A stretch of DNA of 43,801 nucleotides from Verrucomicrobia bacterium ADurb.Bin006 (GCA_002071485.1 MWFF01000097.1:1-43801), one strand, 5' to 3'; shown: positions 26,363 through 36,430, numbered from the stretch's first letter. Numbers and translations: made by a program. Notes: generated by a model not told the origin, from the sequence alone.

Positions 26363-29300
26363 GTGTCTGTGAATCGTCCCGCCGCCAAACTCACGACATC
26401 GCAACGCGTTGTTCGAACGTTGCGCGTGTTGGGCGCGGCTGCGGCGGCCACGTTGGTCGCTGTGGCGCTGCTGCCGTTCTGGCTTCCTCCGGCGCTCAAG
26501 TTGGGACTCCCGCGGCTTGGGGTTCAGGCCGGCGCGATCGATCGGATTGGATATGCGACCCTTCAGTTGCAGGAAGTTCATTTCCAATCGGATACAATGG
26601 ACATCACGCTTCGCGACATGCGCCTGCCGCAGCCCATTGCCTGGGCTTGGCGACGCTGGCTCAACCCCGCTCCCGATACGAATGCGATCATCCGCCTCAC
26701 AGGCTGCGTCGTCTTGCCCAAGAGGGCTGATCCCTCCGAGAAGAGGGGGGGCAAGCTGCCGGCGCGATTGTCCGGGATGCTCGATGCGGCGAACGAACTG
26801 ATTCCCGGACTCAGGAAGTGGCTGCCCCCCCTCGACTTGAATGAAGGCCGCATCGTGCTTTCGGAGCATGAGATTCTCGTGCCCGAACTGCGTTGGCGGG
26901 CGGGCGAGTTGAAGGCCACGGCGGAAATCGGCCAACTTGGTATAAACACGCGGATCAGCATCGCAGCCCATGCACCGGGCCGGCTCTCATTTCGGCTTCA
27001 GGACCTGTCGCGGCAGGTTGAATTGAAGGCCGAATTGCACGCCGGGGAATCGGAATGGGGTCTGACAGGCGTGGGGTTCTGGCTCGACAACGTTGTCCAC
27101 CTCCGGGCGAAGCATGGGCGCAATAGCAAGGGGTTGTGGCCGGACCGCGTCGAACTCGAAGCGCCGCAAGTCAAGCTGTCGGGGCGGGTTCTTGGGGTGC
27201 CGGGGTGCTCGAATGTGCTTGGACAGGTCCGCTTGTTCGGGACAGAAGGCCGATTCGAGTTGCGCGTCAGCGGTCGCACGGAACCGGCCAGCGTGGACCT
27301 GCCACCCGGTCGGCTGAATATCGAGGCTCTGGTCAATCCAACGGAAATCAGCGTCACCGGCTTCGAAGCCCGGATCGGGACCATCGATGCCGTGCTTTCG
27401 AATCCCGTGACTTGGCGTTGGGCAAGCCGGCAGATCGACCGCCCGGCGCGACTCACGCTGCAGGCGGACCTGGATGCGCAGTCCTGGATCGACATGGGAG
27501 GCCGGATTCAGGGCGACGTGCTGCTGACACTGGGCGAAGGACTCGAACCGCGCGCGGAATTCGAGTTCGCCGGGAAGGCTCTGACCAGCCGCTGGATCGA
27601 TGTTTCGACTTTGGAGTTGAGTGGACGAACCTCGGGGCGGTTGATCGAACGGTGCGCCGTTAGCGCGCGTTGGGAAAACGGCTCCGAACTCCGCGTGGTT
27701 GGGCGCGGATTGGACCCCGCCGGCCGAACACTGTCCGATGCCCAACTCGAGGCCGTCATCGAACCTGGGCTGCCGTTCCTGGGGAAATGGCCTCTGACAT
27801 TCCAATCTGCCACCGCCCGCGCGACCGTCTCCGGTGCATGGACCAATCTGCAGCATCGCGGGACGGTGACGGTGTCCGGCGGATCCGTCCGCGGCCTTAA
27901 GACGTTCGATCTGACCGGGCGTTGGGAAGGGGATCGCGCGGAGAGGATTTGGTCTTCAGTCATTCTGACAACCGATGGTGGCAAGGCGGCGTTCAGCGGA
28001 ACAATCGAGGACCTGTCGAACCTCACGCTCAGCGCCTTGAGCCTGCGCGCGCTCGACGAGCCGCCGCTGGTTTTGCGTGAACCGGCACGCCTGAAGATTC
28101 TCGCTCCAGCAGCGCCGCTGCCCGGTCCGCGATGGAGTGTCCAGACCTCCCCGCTGACACTCGCAGATGGCCGGCGGCAGATCGCTCTCGAAGGGCTCAT
28201 TGAATGGCCCGCGCGCGCCCAAGCAACTCTTGCAGTGACAAATCTTAACACTCGGTTTCTCGACGCTTTTCTTGCGCGTCGACTCCCGATGGCCGCCCTC
28301 GAGTCGCTGGCGGTCGAGGTCAGCGGCGGGCGCGGTCCGGCGATGCTCACCGTGGCGGCGAGCGGTTGGTGGCAGGCGGCTCCGGATTTCCCGATCCGGA
28401 TGAACGCCAGGTTCAAGGGCGATGACAGCGGCCTGCAAATCGCCGAGTTTCGAATGTTCGAGGGCGAGGCTGAGGCCCTGCGCATCGAGGGCGGCATTCC
28501 CCTCGTGTGCGGTTTCCTCGAGACGGGGCGGCTCTGGCACCTTTCGTCGGGTCGGGGGCTTGAATTGGATTTCTCGCTGGCACTGACACCGACGATCGAG
28601 ATGCTTGGATTGGAGCGGTTGGGCTTTGCCGCCGCCAACCTGCGTTGCGAGGGTTCGGTGTCCGGCACGCCGGCTGCGCCTGTCGGTGAAATGCGTCTGC
28701 GCGCGTCCAACCTGCTGACTCTGACCAGTTCCCCGTTGGCGGGCTGGCTGCCTCGGATCGACGACGTGGACCTGATTCTGCGGGCGGATGCGGACCATGT
28801 GCGCCTGGACTCGGCCCGACTCGAGGTGGAAGGCGCGCCCCTCGATGTCTCGATCGCGCTGCCGGTGTCGAGGGACTTCTGGGTCGCGGCCCTGCGAGGG
28901 GCGTTCGAGGCTGACCCCGCGAACCTGAGCGGCTCCGCGCGTCTCGATGCGCTGCCGCTGGCTCGATTGGCGTCGAGATTCGTCCCCGAACTGCGGCCCG
29001 AAGGCACCCTCAGCGCCGATGTGCAACTCCTGGCGGGCTGGCGCTGGAGCGGCAATCTCGAGTTTGGCGGCTTCGGGACGCGTCCCTTGCCGTTCATCGG
29101 ACCGCTGCGAGACCTGCACGGCCGCATGGTGCTGCGTGATCGGCGGGCGCGGTTGGAGGGGGTGGCCGCCGACGTCGGGGGCACCACCGCTCAGATCGAA
29201 GGCTGGTTCGACTTGCCCGCTGTCTCCGGGATCGAATGGAGAACGCCGGCGTTCGACATCCGCCTGGGCGGGACGCAACTCGCGCTCGTTCGACAGGCCG

Positions 29301-30127
29301 ACCTGATCGTGCGCGGCGACCTCGATCTGCGTTTGCAGCACGGGCAGACCGATGCGCCGAGTCTGGCGGGGACGGTTGTGTTGGGGCGCAGCTTTGTGCT
29401 CAGCGATCTCGAGGCCGTGCTGGGCAACCGCCTGCGGGCCCCCGAGCGCCCGCCCCCGTTCTTCAGCGTCGTGCAGGAGCCATTCGCCGGCTGGAGGCTC
29501 GATGTGGACATCCAGGGCGACGAATGCATCCATGCGCGCAGCCCGTTCTATACCGGCGTGCACTCGGTGCATCTCAAGCTGCGCGGCACACTGCGCGACC
29601 CGGTGTTGCTTGGCGACGCGCGCGTGGTGCGCGGCAATCTCACCTTTCCGTATGCGACACTGCCGGTGCGCCAGGGGCTGGTGACTTTCACCGAGACCGA
29701 TCCCACGCGGCCTCGCGTGCAGGCCTCGGCCGGCGCGCGGGCGTTTGGATACGATCTCATTCTCGATGCGAGCGGCACTCTGACAGACCCTGTGATCCGG
29801 TTTTCATCGAGCCCGCCGCTGAGTTCCGAGGACATCCTGTTGATGATCACTGTGGGCGAACTTCCCCGCCAGCAAATGGACGCCACGGCTGCTGACCGCC
29901 TCTCGAAGCTCGCCATCCTCCTGGGCAAGGATCTGATGAACAAGCTTGGAAAACCGGGGTCCGGCGAGGGGCAGATCATCTATCGCGCCGGCGAGCGTGT
30001 CTCCGCGCGCGGCAAGGTGACTCGCCATCTCGAATACAGGCTGACCGACACGTGGTCGCTGGTGGCCGAGTATGATGAGTTCGACGAGCTGAGCGCCGGG
30101 GTCAAGTGGAGAGTCTTGCGCCGATGA
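26363..30127 (+). CDS. tamB: TamB-like translocation/assembly module protein
   Basis: 1254 residues. One N-terminal membrane anchor (about 21-43) is followed by roughly 1000 residues of AsmA/TamB-type beta-rich repeat, predicted to form a long hydrophobic groove across the periplasm. The C-terminal DUF490/TamB domain (about 1010-1250) is clear, for example LRGTLRDPVLLGDARVVRGN and SSPPLSSEDILLMI. Members move phospholipids between membranes or help insert outer-membrane proteins. Start is a GTG at 26363 (reads GTGTCTGTG). The stop overlaps the next start as ATGA, so it is translated together with the TamA/BamA-like partner. Confidence 0.9.
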   Translation: MSVNRPAAKLTTSQRVVRTLRVLGAAAAATLVAVALLPFWLPPALKLGLPRLGVQAGAIDRIGYATLQLQEVHFQSDTMDITLRDMRLPQPIAWAWRRWLNPAPDTNAIIRLTGCVVLPKRADPSEKRGGKLPARLSGMLDAANELIPGLRKWLPPLDLNEGRIVLSEHEILVPELRWRAGELKATAEIGQLGINTRISIAAHAPGRLSFRLQDLSRQVELKAELHAGESEWGLTGVGFWLDNVVHLRAKHGRNSKGLWPDRVELEAPQVKLSGRVLGVPGCSNVLGQVRLFGTEGRFELRVSGRTEPASVDLPPGRLNIEALVNPTEISVTGFEARIGTIDAVLSNPVTWRWASRQIDRPARLTLQADLDAQSWIDMGGRIQGDVLLTLGEGLEPRAEFEFAGKALTSRWIDVSTLELSGRTSGRLIERCAVSARWENGSELRVVGRGLDPAGRTLSDAQLEAVIEPGLPFLGKWPLTFQSATARATVSGAWTNLQHRGTVTVSGGSVRGLKTFDLTGRWEGDRAERIWSSVILTTDGGKAAFSGTIEDLSNLTLSALSLRALDEPPLVLREPARLKILAPAAPLPGPRWSVQTSPLTLADGRRQIALEGLIEWPARAQATLAVTNLNTRFLDAFLARRLPMAALESLAVEVSGGRGPAMLTVAASGWWQAAPDFPIRMNARFKGDDSGLQIAEFRMFEGEAEALRIEGGIPLVCGFLETGRLWHLSSGRGLELDFSLALTPTIEMLGLERLGFAAANLRCEGSVSGTPAAPVGEMRLRASNLLTLTSSPLAGWLPRIDDVDLILRADADHVRLDSARLEVEGAPLDVSIALPVSRDFWVAALRGAFEADPANLSGSARLDALPLARLASRFVPELRPEGTLSADVQLLAGWRWSGNLEFGGFGTRPLPFIGPLRDLHGRMVLRDRRARLEGVAADVGGTTAQIEGWFDLPAVSGIEWRTPAFDIRLGGTQLALVRQADLIVRGDLDLRLQHGQTDAPSLAGTVVLGRSFVLSDLEAVLGNRLRAPERPPPFFSVVQEPFAGWRLDVDIQGDECIHARSPFYTGVHSVHLKLRGTLRDPVLLGDARVVRGNLTFPYATLPVRQGLVTFTETDPTRPRVQASAGARAFGYDLILDASGTLTDPVIRFSSSPPLSSEDILLMITVGELPRQQMDATAADRLSKLAILLGKDLMNKLGKPGSGEGQIIYRAGERVSARGKVTRHLEYRLTDTWSLVAEYDEFDELSAGVKWRVLRR

Positions 30128-32277
30128 ACCGTCCCCGAGGCAAGGCGTGGATTTGGACGGCTCGTCTCGCTGCGGCCCTTCTCCTCGGCAGTCCAAACCG
30201 GACTGGGGCCAGTCCACCGACCGCACCGAATTCGCTAACCGAGCCCAAGATCAAACCGGCTCGATTGATTGTGCGAGGCCATGGTTTCTTGGGGAATCTG
30301 CGCCTCAAACAGCAGTTGCGGGTGCTGCAGCCGGACTCGCGACCCCCGGAATTCCTGGATTCGCGCATTCTCGAGGATGCAGCCCTGCTCCTGCTTTCCG
30401 CCCTGCAGCGCGAGGGCTACCTCGAACCCGCCATCGAGTTGCAGGTGCTCTGCGACGACGGGACTGAATCGGTGTTGTCCGCCAGGCCGGAGGCTCCCCT
30501 CGAGGCACCGGCGCATTGGCGCGCACGACGCGCGGTGTTCCTGCTCGATCGCGGCGCGTTTCATTACTACGCACGACTGGATTTCACCGGCTTGACTGCC
30601 CTGTCCAAAGCGAAAGCGGCCGGCTGCTTCCTGGTGCCCGACATGGTGGTGCCTCAGAAAAAGCCGAAGGTGTACACACCCGCCCGGCTCGATCGCGGGC
30701 TGGCAAGTCTCCGCGAGGAACTGCGCCGATTGGGCTATCGGGACGCGGTGGTCGAACGGGAGTCTGTCCAAACAGACCCCCTCACCGGCAAGGTGAGCGT
30801 GGCCGTGCGTGTCGAGGAAAACCGGCGCTGGTGGGTGACGCAGTTGGAGACGCGTCACCAAGACCCGCTCCAGGGCCCCGTTGGTTCCGTCCAAACCACC
30901 TTGCTGCGCGAGCCCTTTTCGCCGGCGTGGGAGCAGGAGTGCATCCGATCGCTTCGCAACGCCGAGTACGCGAAGGGACTCCCTGACGCGCGGGTGACGA
31001 TCGAGACGGAGACGCTCCGGGAAACCGAGAACGAAGTCGAGGTCCGGGTGCTGGCCCGTGTGAAACGAGGGGCCCCGTTCCGGGTCGGCGAGGTCACGTT
31101 CGACGGCCTGAACCGCACTCGGGAATCTCTGGTTCGCAAGCGGGTGCCGCTGATTCGGGGCGAGCCGCTCGATCGGCTGGCCATCGACGAGACGCGCCTG
31201 CAGTTGCTGCGGCTGGGGGTCTTTGACCGGGCAGAGGCCGAGATCGCCCCTGCAACGGCTGAGGACGCGCGTGACGTCCGCTTCGAGTTGCGCGAGGCCA
31301 AGCCGATCGAGGCCAGCCTGCTGGCTGGTTGGGGGAGTTACGACCTGCTCTGGGGCGGTTTCGAGCTCGAGCAGATCAACCTGTTCGGCCTCGCCCACAG
31401 GCAGCGTCTGGTGGCCGCGCAATCGCTCAAGAGCACCAAGCTCGAATACGCCTACACCATCCCCCAAGTGTTCAGTCCCCTGGGAGAAGTGACGGGGCTC
31501 GGTTTTTACCGGCGGCGGGAGGAGACCACATTCACCCGTCGTGAATCCGGGGCAAGCCTGAGCTATCAGCGGCTGGTTCCCTCGTTGCACAGTTCCATCG
31601 GCCTCCGTTTCACATTCGAGGAACTCTCGGCCGACGACAGCCATTTCGATCCCGATTATGGGCGGAAACGTGCCAGCGCATCGTCAGTCGGCCTGACGCT
31701 CGATCATAATCGCACGGACAATGCCCTTTATCCGTCTCGAGGGTATCGGCTTTTCGTCACAACGGAACTGGCGACCGACACGTTCGGAGGCACGGCCAAT
31801 TACACCCGCTTCGAGTTGGGCGGAAGCTGGCACCGACCGCTGTCGCGGACTCTGATCGCGCATCTCGGCGCATCCCACGCCTGGGTGACCACGCCCGGTT
31901 TGGTGGGGGACGACTTGCCGTTCAACAAACGGTTCTTCCTCGGCGGCGCCAGTTCGGTCCGGGGGTACGTCCAGGGGGAAGCTGCATCCTACGACCCGGC
32001 CGGGAGGCTTGTGGGTGACGAAAGCTACCTGTTGGGCCAGGCGGAGATCGAACAGCGACTCACTCCGCGCTGGTCTTTCGTGGGATTCCTCGACGTCGCC
32101 GGTCTCGCGCGCGACATCGCCGAGTATCCCGCCAGCGAGGTGGTGGCGTCCGTCGGAGCCGGCATTCGCTGGCGCACTCCCATCGGCCCGGTGCGGCTCG
32201 AATACGGCTACAACCTCAACAGGCGCCACCGCGATCGCGCCGGATCGCTGCATTTCTCGGTCGGCTTTCCGTTCTGA
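30124..32277 (+). CDS. tamA: TamA/BamA-family outer-membrane protein
   Basis: 717 residues of the Omp85 superfamily. Signal peptide about 1-28, then several POTRA-type repeats (about 40-390, for example FRVGEVTFDGLNRT), then a 16-stranded barrel domain of the surface-antigen D15 type ending in FSVGFPF with terminal Phe. The L6 loop motif VRGY is present (GGASSVRGY, near 608-616). It is the outer-membrane partner of the preceding TamB-like protein. The start at 30124 overlaps the tamB stop by 4 bases; the longer frame from 30106 is less likely. The symbol rests on linkage to tamB; BamA itself is also a member of the family. Confidence 0.88.
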   Translation: MNRPRGKAWIWTARLAAALLLGSPNRTGASPPTAPNSLTEPKIKPARLIVRGHGFLGNLRLKQQLRVLQPDSRPPEFLDSRILEDAALLLLSALQREGYLEPAIELQVLCDDGTESVLSARPEAPLEAPAHWRARRAVFLLDRGAFHYYARLDFTGLTALSKAKAAGCFLVPDMVVPQKKPKVYTPARLDRGLASLREELRRLGYRDAVVERESVQTDPLTGKVSVAVRVEENRRWWVTQLETRHQDPLQGPVGSVQTTLLREPFSPAWEQECIRSLRNAEYAKGLPDARVTIETETLRETENEVEVRVLARVKRGAPFRVGEVTFDGLNRTRESLVRKRVPLIRGEPLDRLAIDETRLQLLRLGVFDRAEAEIAPATAEDARDVRFELREAKPIEASLLAGWGSYDLLWGGFELEQINLFGLAHRQRLVAAQSLKSTKLEYAYTIPQVFSPLGEVTGLGFYRRREETTFTRRESGASLSYQRLVPSLHSSIGLRFTFEELSADDSHFDPDYGRKRASASSVGLTLDHNRTDNALYPSRGYRLFVTTELATDTFGGTANYTRFELGGSWHRPLSRTLIAHLGASHAWVTTPGLVGDDLPFNKRFFLGGASSVRGYVQGEAASYDPAGRLVGDESYLLGQAEIEQRLTPRWSFVGFLDVAGLARDIAEYPASEVVASVGAGIRWRTPIGPVRLEYGYNLNRRHRDRAGSLHFSVGFPF

Positions 32278-32868
32278 CCGCGCCAGGGACCGCGCGCTGA
32301 ACCGGATCGGTTCTGGGATTGGCGTTGTGGGCCAGGTCGGGCAGCCTTTCGCCATGGCTGCGACTGGTGGCGAGTCTTCCGTCGGGACTGACGAGGTGCA
32401 AAACAGACCGCCTTGCCCGTCCCGCCGATGCCGCCCGAGTGAGACCGTGGTGTCAGGGGGCAGGTCTGTGATCAGGAGCGATGTGCCGGATGTGGCGACG
32501 GGCTCGCCGAACCTGTAACCGTCGGTTGAACGATAGACTTGGTATCCCGTCGCCGCCCCGCTGCCGCCCTGAGCCGCGGGGGGGAAACCAAGAAACGAGG
32601 ATTCCTGCCGGCTGAGCCATGGCGCGGGGATTGGCCGGCGGCTCCGGCAGGAAGATCAAGGGAGCTGCGTCGAACTGGGCGAAGTACCGCACGAGTCCCT
32701 GGTAAGCGGCGCGCGCGCACCAGGTCCGCGAAGTCTTGTGAGATGTCCGCATTGCGAGATTCCCGACAAGAAACTGAAGGGCGCGCAGAGCACAACGAAG
32801 ACCGATCTGAGTCCGCGTGTGAGTTTCTTGCCGTCGATGCGGCTTCGGACCGAGCCGTAACATTGCGA
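32278..32868. other. Intergenic region with pseudogene remnant
   Basis: 591 bases between tamA and msrC. No intact gene. The part 32437-32720 is a decayed fibronectin-III gene fragment, described separately. The rest shows open frames on both strands without recognisable content. Confidence 0.5.
32437..32720 (-). pseudogene. Decayed 3' part of a fibronectin type III-containing protein
   Basis: On the minus strand, one frame reads ARAAYQGLVRYFAQFDAAPL, IFLPEPPANPRAMAQPAGIL and VSWFPP; after a run of seven C (32578-32584 as G on the plus strand) the next frame reads GYQVYRSTDGYRFGEPVATS followed by GTSLLITDLPPDTTV. Joined by a one-base shift, the second part is a typical fibronectin type III strand pattern (WxPP, GYxVYRS, TxLxPxT). 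The first part resembles the end of a secreted cell-wall amidase/golvesin-type protein. No start, no complete domain, so it is a pseudogene. Confidence 0.6.
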
Positions 32869-33372
32869 TCACCAGTCGATCGCGGCTGTGAACACGGCGG
32901 CCAATCGCTCCAGACCCGCCTGATCTGCGGCGTCGAAGCGGTTCCGGACCGGGCTATCGAGGTCGAGCACCCCGTGCAGGCGCCCCTCCTGAAGCAGCGG
33001 GACGACCAGCTCCGAGTTCGACGCCGGGTCGCAGGGGATGTGGCCGGGGAAGGCGCGGCAATCGGCCACCCGGACCGACGCGCGCCGTTCCGCCGCCGCG
33101 CCGCAGACGCCACTGCCTATCGGAATCCGCGCGCACGCCGGTTTGCCCTGGAACGGTCCGAGGAGCAGGACCTCGCCGACAAGGCGGTAGAATCCGGCCC
33201 AGTTCAACCCGGGCACCGTGTGATAGAGGAGGGCGGCGGTGTTGGCGGCGTTGGCGATGAAGTCCCGTTCGCCTGCCAGCAGCGCGCGCAACTGCGCCTC
33301 CAGTTCACTGTAGGCGGCGGCCTTATCCGCGGCGACGATCCGTTTGAGTTCGATCATGCGTTCGGTCTGCAT
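32869..33372 (-). CDS. msrC: Free methionine-(R)-sulfoxide reductase (GAF domain)
   Basis: 167 residues forming one GAF domain. Three cysteines, Cys80 (GKPAC), Cys90 (GSGVCG) and Cys114 (GHIPCDP), are spaced 10 and 24 apart, exactly as Cys84, Cys94 and Cys118 of E. coli fRMsr, the resolving and catalytic residues. It reduces free Met-R-sulfoxide in the cytoplasm using thioredoxin. Two starts are possible: 33372, overlapping the pgm end by 19 bases with an upstream GGGAA, or 33357, which makes an ATGA overlap. It is downstream of pgm and translationally coupled to it. Confidence 0.9.
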   Translation of the reverse strand: MQTERMIELKRIVAADKAAAYSELEAQLRALLAGERDFIANAANTAALLYHTVPGLNWAGFYRLVGEVLLLGPFQGKPACARIPIGSGVCGAAAERRASVRVADCRAFPGHIPCDPASNSELVVPLLQEGRLHGVLDLDSPVRNRFDAADQAGLERLAAVFTAAIDW

Positions 33373-35045
33373 GTACTATTCCCGTCTTCAAGTCCGAGCG
33401 TCATGTCGCCGCTGAGTTGTCCGATGACGTCACAGGCGTCCTTGACGATGCGCCGCAAATGCTCCTCGCTCTCGAGGCTCTCGGCGTAGAGCTTGATGAT
33501 ATTCTCGGTTCCGGACGGCCGGGCTGCGAACCAACCGTTCGGCGCGGTCACCTTCAGACCGCCGATGGGGTTCCCGTTCTCCGGGTCGCGGGTTGTGATA
33601 GCCCGGACCGGTTCGCCGGCGAGTTCCTTGAGGATCACCGCGTCCGCGTTCACCTGCCTGAGCAGTTTCTTCTGTTCCGGGGTCGCCTTGGCGTCGAGTC
33701 GTCTGTAGTGGGGACAGCCGAGAATCGCTGAAAGATGGTAAAAATACTGGGCAGGATCCAGGCCGGTTCTCGCTTTGATCTCGGCCGCCAGGAGGCCGAG
33801 AAGAAGTCCGTCTTTGTCGGTGGTCCAGACCGAGCCGTTTCGGCGCAGAAAGCTGGCGCCGGCGCTCTCTTCGCCCCCGAAGCAGTAGGTGCCACGGTGC
33901 AATCCGCCCGCAAACCACTTGAAGCCGACCGGGACCTCCGCCAGGCGGCGGCCAACGCTTTGGGCCACGCGGTCGATCATGGCGCTGCTGACCACGGTCT
34001 TGCCGATGGCCGCAGTCAAGGGCCAAGCCGGTCGGCGGGTGTGCAGGTAATGGATCGCCACGGCCAGGTACTGATTGGCGTCCATCAGACCGTGTGAGGG
34101 CGTGACAATGCCGTGTCGGTCGGCGTCGGGATCGGTGCCGAACGCGATCTCGAAGTCCTTCTGGAACCGAACCAAACCCTCCATGGCGCATCGGCTCGAG
34201 CAATCCATCCGAATGACGCCGTCGTGATCCACCGTCATGAAGCTGAAGGTGGGATCGATCTTGGGGTTCACGATGGTGAGCTCGAGACCGAAGCGCTCGG
34301 CAATCGGTTGCCAATAGGCAACCGAGGCGCCGCCCAGCGGATCGACCCCGATCCGCACCTTCGAATCCCGGATGGCATCGAGGTCCAGGACCGAGGGAAG
34401 ACCGTCGATGTAGTTCTGAACGAAGTCGTATTGGCTTGTCGTGGATTGCCTCAAGGCGGCGGCATAGGAAACCCGCCTGACCTCTCGGTTGCCGCTGCGC
34501 AACAGCTCGTTGGCCCGATTCTGTATCCAGGTTGTCACGTCGGTGTCCGCCGGGCCGCCATTGGGGGGATTGTACTTGAAGCCGCCATCGGTGGGCGGGT
34601 TGTGTGACGGGGTGATCCCGATCCCGTCGGCAGTGGCGGATTCGCCGCCGTCGTTCCACGCCAGAATCGCCCTGGAAAGCGCCGGAGTAGGCGTGAAGCC
34701 GTCCCCAGACTGGATGCGGGCCTCGACACCGTTGGCGGCCAGGACTTCGAGGGCCGTCTGTTCCGCCGGACGCGAGACCGCGTGCGTGTCTTTGCCCATG
34801 AACAGTGGGCCGTTGATCCCCTTGAGCCGGCGATAGTCACAGATCGCCTGAGTGATGGCCACGATATGGCTTTCGGTGAAGGTCCCGTTCAGCGGCGTGC
34901 CCCGATGCCCACTCGTCCCAAAACTGACCCACTGGTGTGGGTCCGCTGGGTCCGGTTTGCCTTCAAAGTAGGCTTTCTCGAGCTTGCTGACGTCGATGAG
35001 CAGGTCAGTCGGCGGCGGTTTGCCGGCCAGCGAATGCAACTTCAT
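33354..35045 (-). CDS. pgm: Phosphoglucomutase (alpha-D-glucose-phosphate-specific)
   Basis: 563 residues, close to the usual 545-550. Active-site motifs are intact: SFGTSGHRG near the N-terminus, the phosphoserine loop [11 protein letters not shown] (about 153-163), the Mg loop DPDADRHG, the sugar loop GEESAGASF and the phosphate-binding [12 protein letters not shown]. It interconverts glucose-1-phosphate and glucose-6-phosphate, linking glycogen and nucleotide-sugar pools to glycolysis. The start at 35045 gives the family N-terminus [11 protein letters not shown]; the frame is open to 35090. Divergent from purC. Confidence 0.94.
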   Translation of the reverse strand: MKLHSLAGKPPPTDLLIDVSKLEKAYFEGKPDPADPHQWVSFGTSGHRGTPLNGTFTESHIVAITQAICDYRRLKGINGPLFMGKDTHAVSRPAEQTALEVLAANGVEARIQSGDGFTPTPALSRAILAWNDGGESATADGIGITPSHNPPTDGGFKYNPPNGGPADTDVTTWIQNRANELLRSGNREVRRVSYAAALRQSTTSQYDFVQNYIDGLPSVLDLDAIRDSKVRIGVDPLGGASVAYWQPIAERFGLELTIVNPKIDPTFSFMTVDHDGVIRMDCSSRCAMEGLVRFQKDFEIAFGTDPDADRHGIVTPSHGLMDANQYLAVAIHYLHTRRPAWPLTAAIGKTVVSSAMIDRVAQSVGRRLAEVPVGFKWFAGGLHRGTYCFGGEESAGASFLRRNGSVWTTDKDGLLLGLLAAEIKARTGLDPAQYFYHLSAILGCPHYRRLDAKATPEQKKLLRQVNADAVILKELAGEPVRAITTRDPENGNPIGGLKVTAPNGWFAARPSGTENIIKLYAESLESEEHLRRIVKDACDVIGQLSGDMTLGLEDGNSTCRPNA

Positions 35046-35167
35046 ATGCCGGCGGAGATCATGGAGGGATGCCGCATCGGATGCCAGCAAAGAAAAGCAA
35101 AGCCCATCCGGTTTGTCACATGACGTTCTGGATTCTCTCGAGGCGCTTCGGTAGACTCCGCCCCATT

Positions 35168-36100
35168 ATGCTTTGCGAACCACTGTTGCAGATTGATCTG
35201 CCCGGCGTTGCCAAAGTCAAAAGCGGAAAAGTGCGGGAAATCTTCGATCTCGGTGACGCCCTGCTGCTCGTCGCCACCGACCGCATCTCCGCCTTCGATT
35301 GCATCATGCCCAACGGCATTCCGCGCAAGGGCGAAGTCCTGACACAACTGTCGCATTTTTGGTTCGAACGGTCCGCGGGTCTCATCCCCAATCATCTCCT
35401 GGCCGGGCCTGAGGCGCCTCTGCCGGCGGTCCTGCAGCCCCACGCCGCGGCGCTTGCCAGACGCAGTATGCTGGTCAAGAAAGCCAAACCGCTCGCCATC
35501 GAATGCGTCGTGCGCGGTTACCTGGCCGGCTCGGGCTGGAAGGAGTATCGTGCCCGCCAGACCGTCTGCGGCATCGCGCTCCCCGCCGGGCTGACCGAAT
35601 CCGCGGAGTTGCCCGAACCCATATTCACCCCGGCGACCAAGGCCGAGAGCGGCCACGACGAGAACATCTCCTTCGATGAAGCGGCCGGAATTGTCGGTCC
35701 TGAACTGGCCGCGCAGGCTCGGGCCGCGAGCTTGGCCCTCTACACCAATGCCCGCGATTATGCCCGCGAGCGAGGGATCATCATCGCCGACACCAAGTTC
35801 GAGTTCGGTCTGTTCGACGGACAGTTGATTCTCATCGATGAGGTGCTCACGCCCGACTCCTCGCGCTTCTGGCCGGCCGACCAGTATGTGGCGGGTCGCA
35901 GCCAGCCGAGTTTCGACAAGCAGTTCGTGCGCGACTATCTCGAGACGCTCGATTGGAACAAGACTTCGCCCGCGCCGGCCCTCCCTCCCGAGGTGGTGGC
36001 GAAGACGCAGGAGAAGTACCTCGAGGCCTACGAGCGGTTGACAGGTAACACACTGTCTAAATCCCCTCCAGCAAAACCGGAATTTTTGCACAGACCCTAA
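35168..36100 (+). CDS. purC: SAICAR synthase (phosphoribosylaminoimidazole-succinocarboxamide synthase)
   Basis: 310 residues. It carries both PurC signatures: VVRGYLAGSGWKEY and LIDEVLTPDSSRFW, and the nucleotide-binding KVKSGKVREIFDLG and ATDRISAFDC segments near the N-terminus. It joins CAIR and aspartate with ATP to give SAICAR in purine synthesis. Length and spacing match the longer, yeast Ade1-like form (about 300 residues) rather than the 240-residue E. coli form. The start at 35168 removes a 33-residue extension which would overlap the pgm start region. No other purine gene is near. Confidence 0.95.
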   Translation: MLCEPLLQIDLPGVAKVKSGKVREIFDLGDALLLVATDRISAFDCIMPNGIPRKGEVLTQLSHFWFERSAGLIPNHLLAGPEAPLPAVLQPHAAALARRSMLVKKAKPLAIECVVRGYLAGSGWKEYRARQTVCGIALPAGLTESAELPEPIFTPATKAESGHDENISFDEAAGIVGPELAAQARAASLALYTNARDYARERGIIIADTKFEFGLFDGQLILIDEVLTPDSSRFWPADQYVAGRSQPSFDKQFVRDYLETLDWNKTSPAPALPPEVVAKTQEKYLEAYERLTGNTLSKSPPAKPEFLHRP

Positions 36101-36213
36101 GCAAAGCGCATGAGTGGTTCCTGGAAGCAGCGTCGTCGTTGTTGTCTAACTCATTGGGCCGTAGTTTTTTGCGGCATTCGTCCACGCTCAGGTCGGCGTC
36201 GAGGTCGCGGAGC

Positions 36214-36312
36214 GTGTGGAGTGCGGCGGTTTATCGCCGCTTTCCGAGGGTGCTTCCCTGTGCATTGCCATATACCACGCCAAAGCGGTGCTGAAGCACA
36301 CGCACTCCAGAC
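36214..36312. repeat. Inverted pair of REP-like palindromes, family B
   Basis: Two facing units, 36218-36243 and 36282-36308, share GGAGTGCG at the outer end and CCGCTTT at the inner end when one is reversed. Each has its own small hairpin: GCGGCG/CGCCGC around GTTTAT in the first, GTGCT/AGCAC in the second. The spacer is 38 bases. Palindromes of this form are scattered in genomes of the Verrucomicrobia as far as I recall, which would make it a mobile or REP-type element. It is unrelated to family A at 21881-21954. Confidence 0.65.
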
Positions 36313-36371
36313 GCTTCGCGCTACCGCACACGTTTGTGCCCGGGCAGCTTCAGCGAAAGGTCCGCATCTCA

Positions 36372-36430
36372 GCCGCCCCAAGGTTGACGCGTATGCGCAG
36401 CCGCGGGATCGGCCCTCCCGCAGGGGCGGC
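36372..36430 (+). promoter_or_regulatory. Potential structured leader upstream of debranching enzyme gene
   Basis: GCCGCCCC (36372-36379) pairs perfectly with GGGGCGGC (36423-36430), and inside it GCGGGA pairs with TCCCGC around a 7-base loop. The nested structure ends 26 bases before the chosen start codon. It could be a regulatory RNA leader or just GC-rich chance; no riboswitch class was recognised. Confidence 0.3.
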
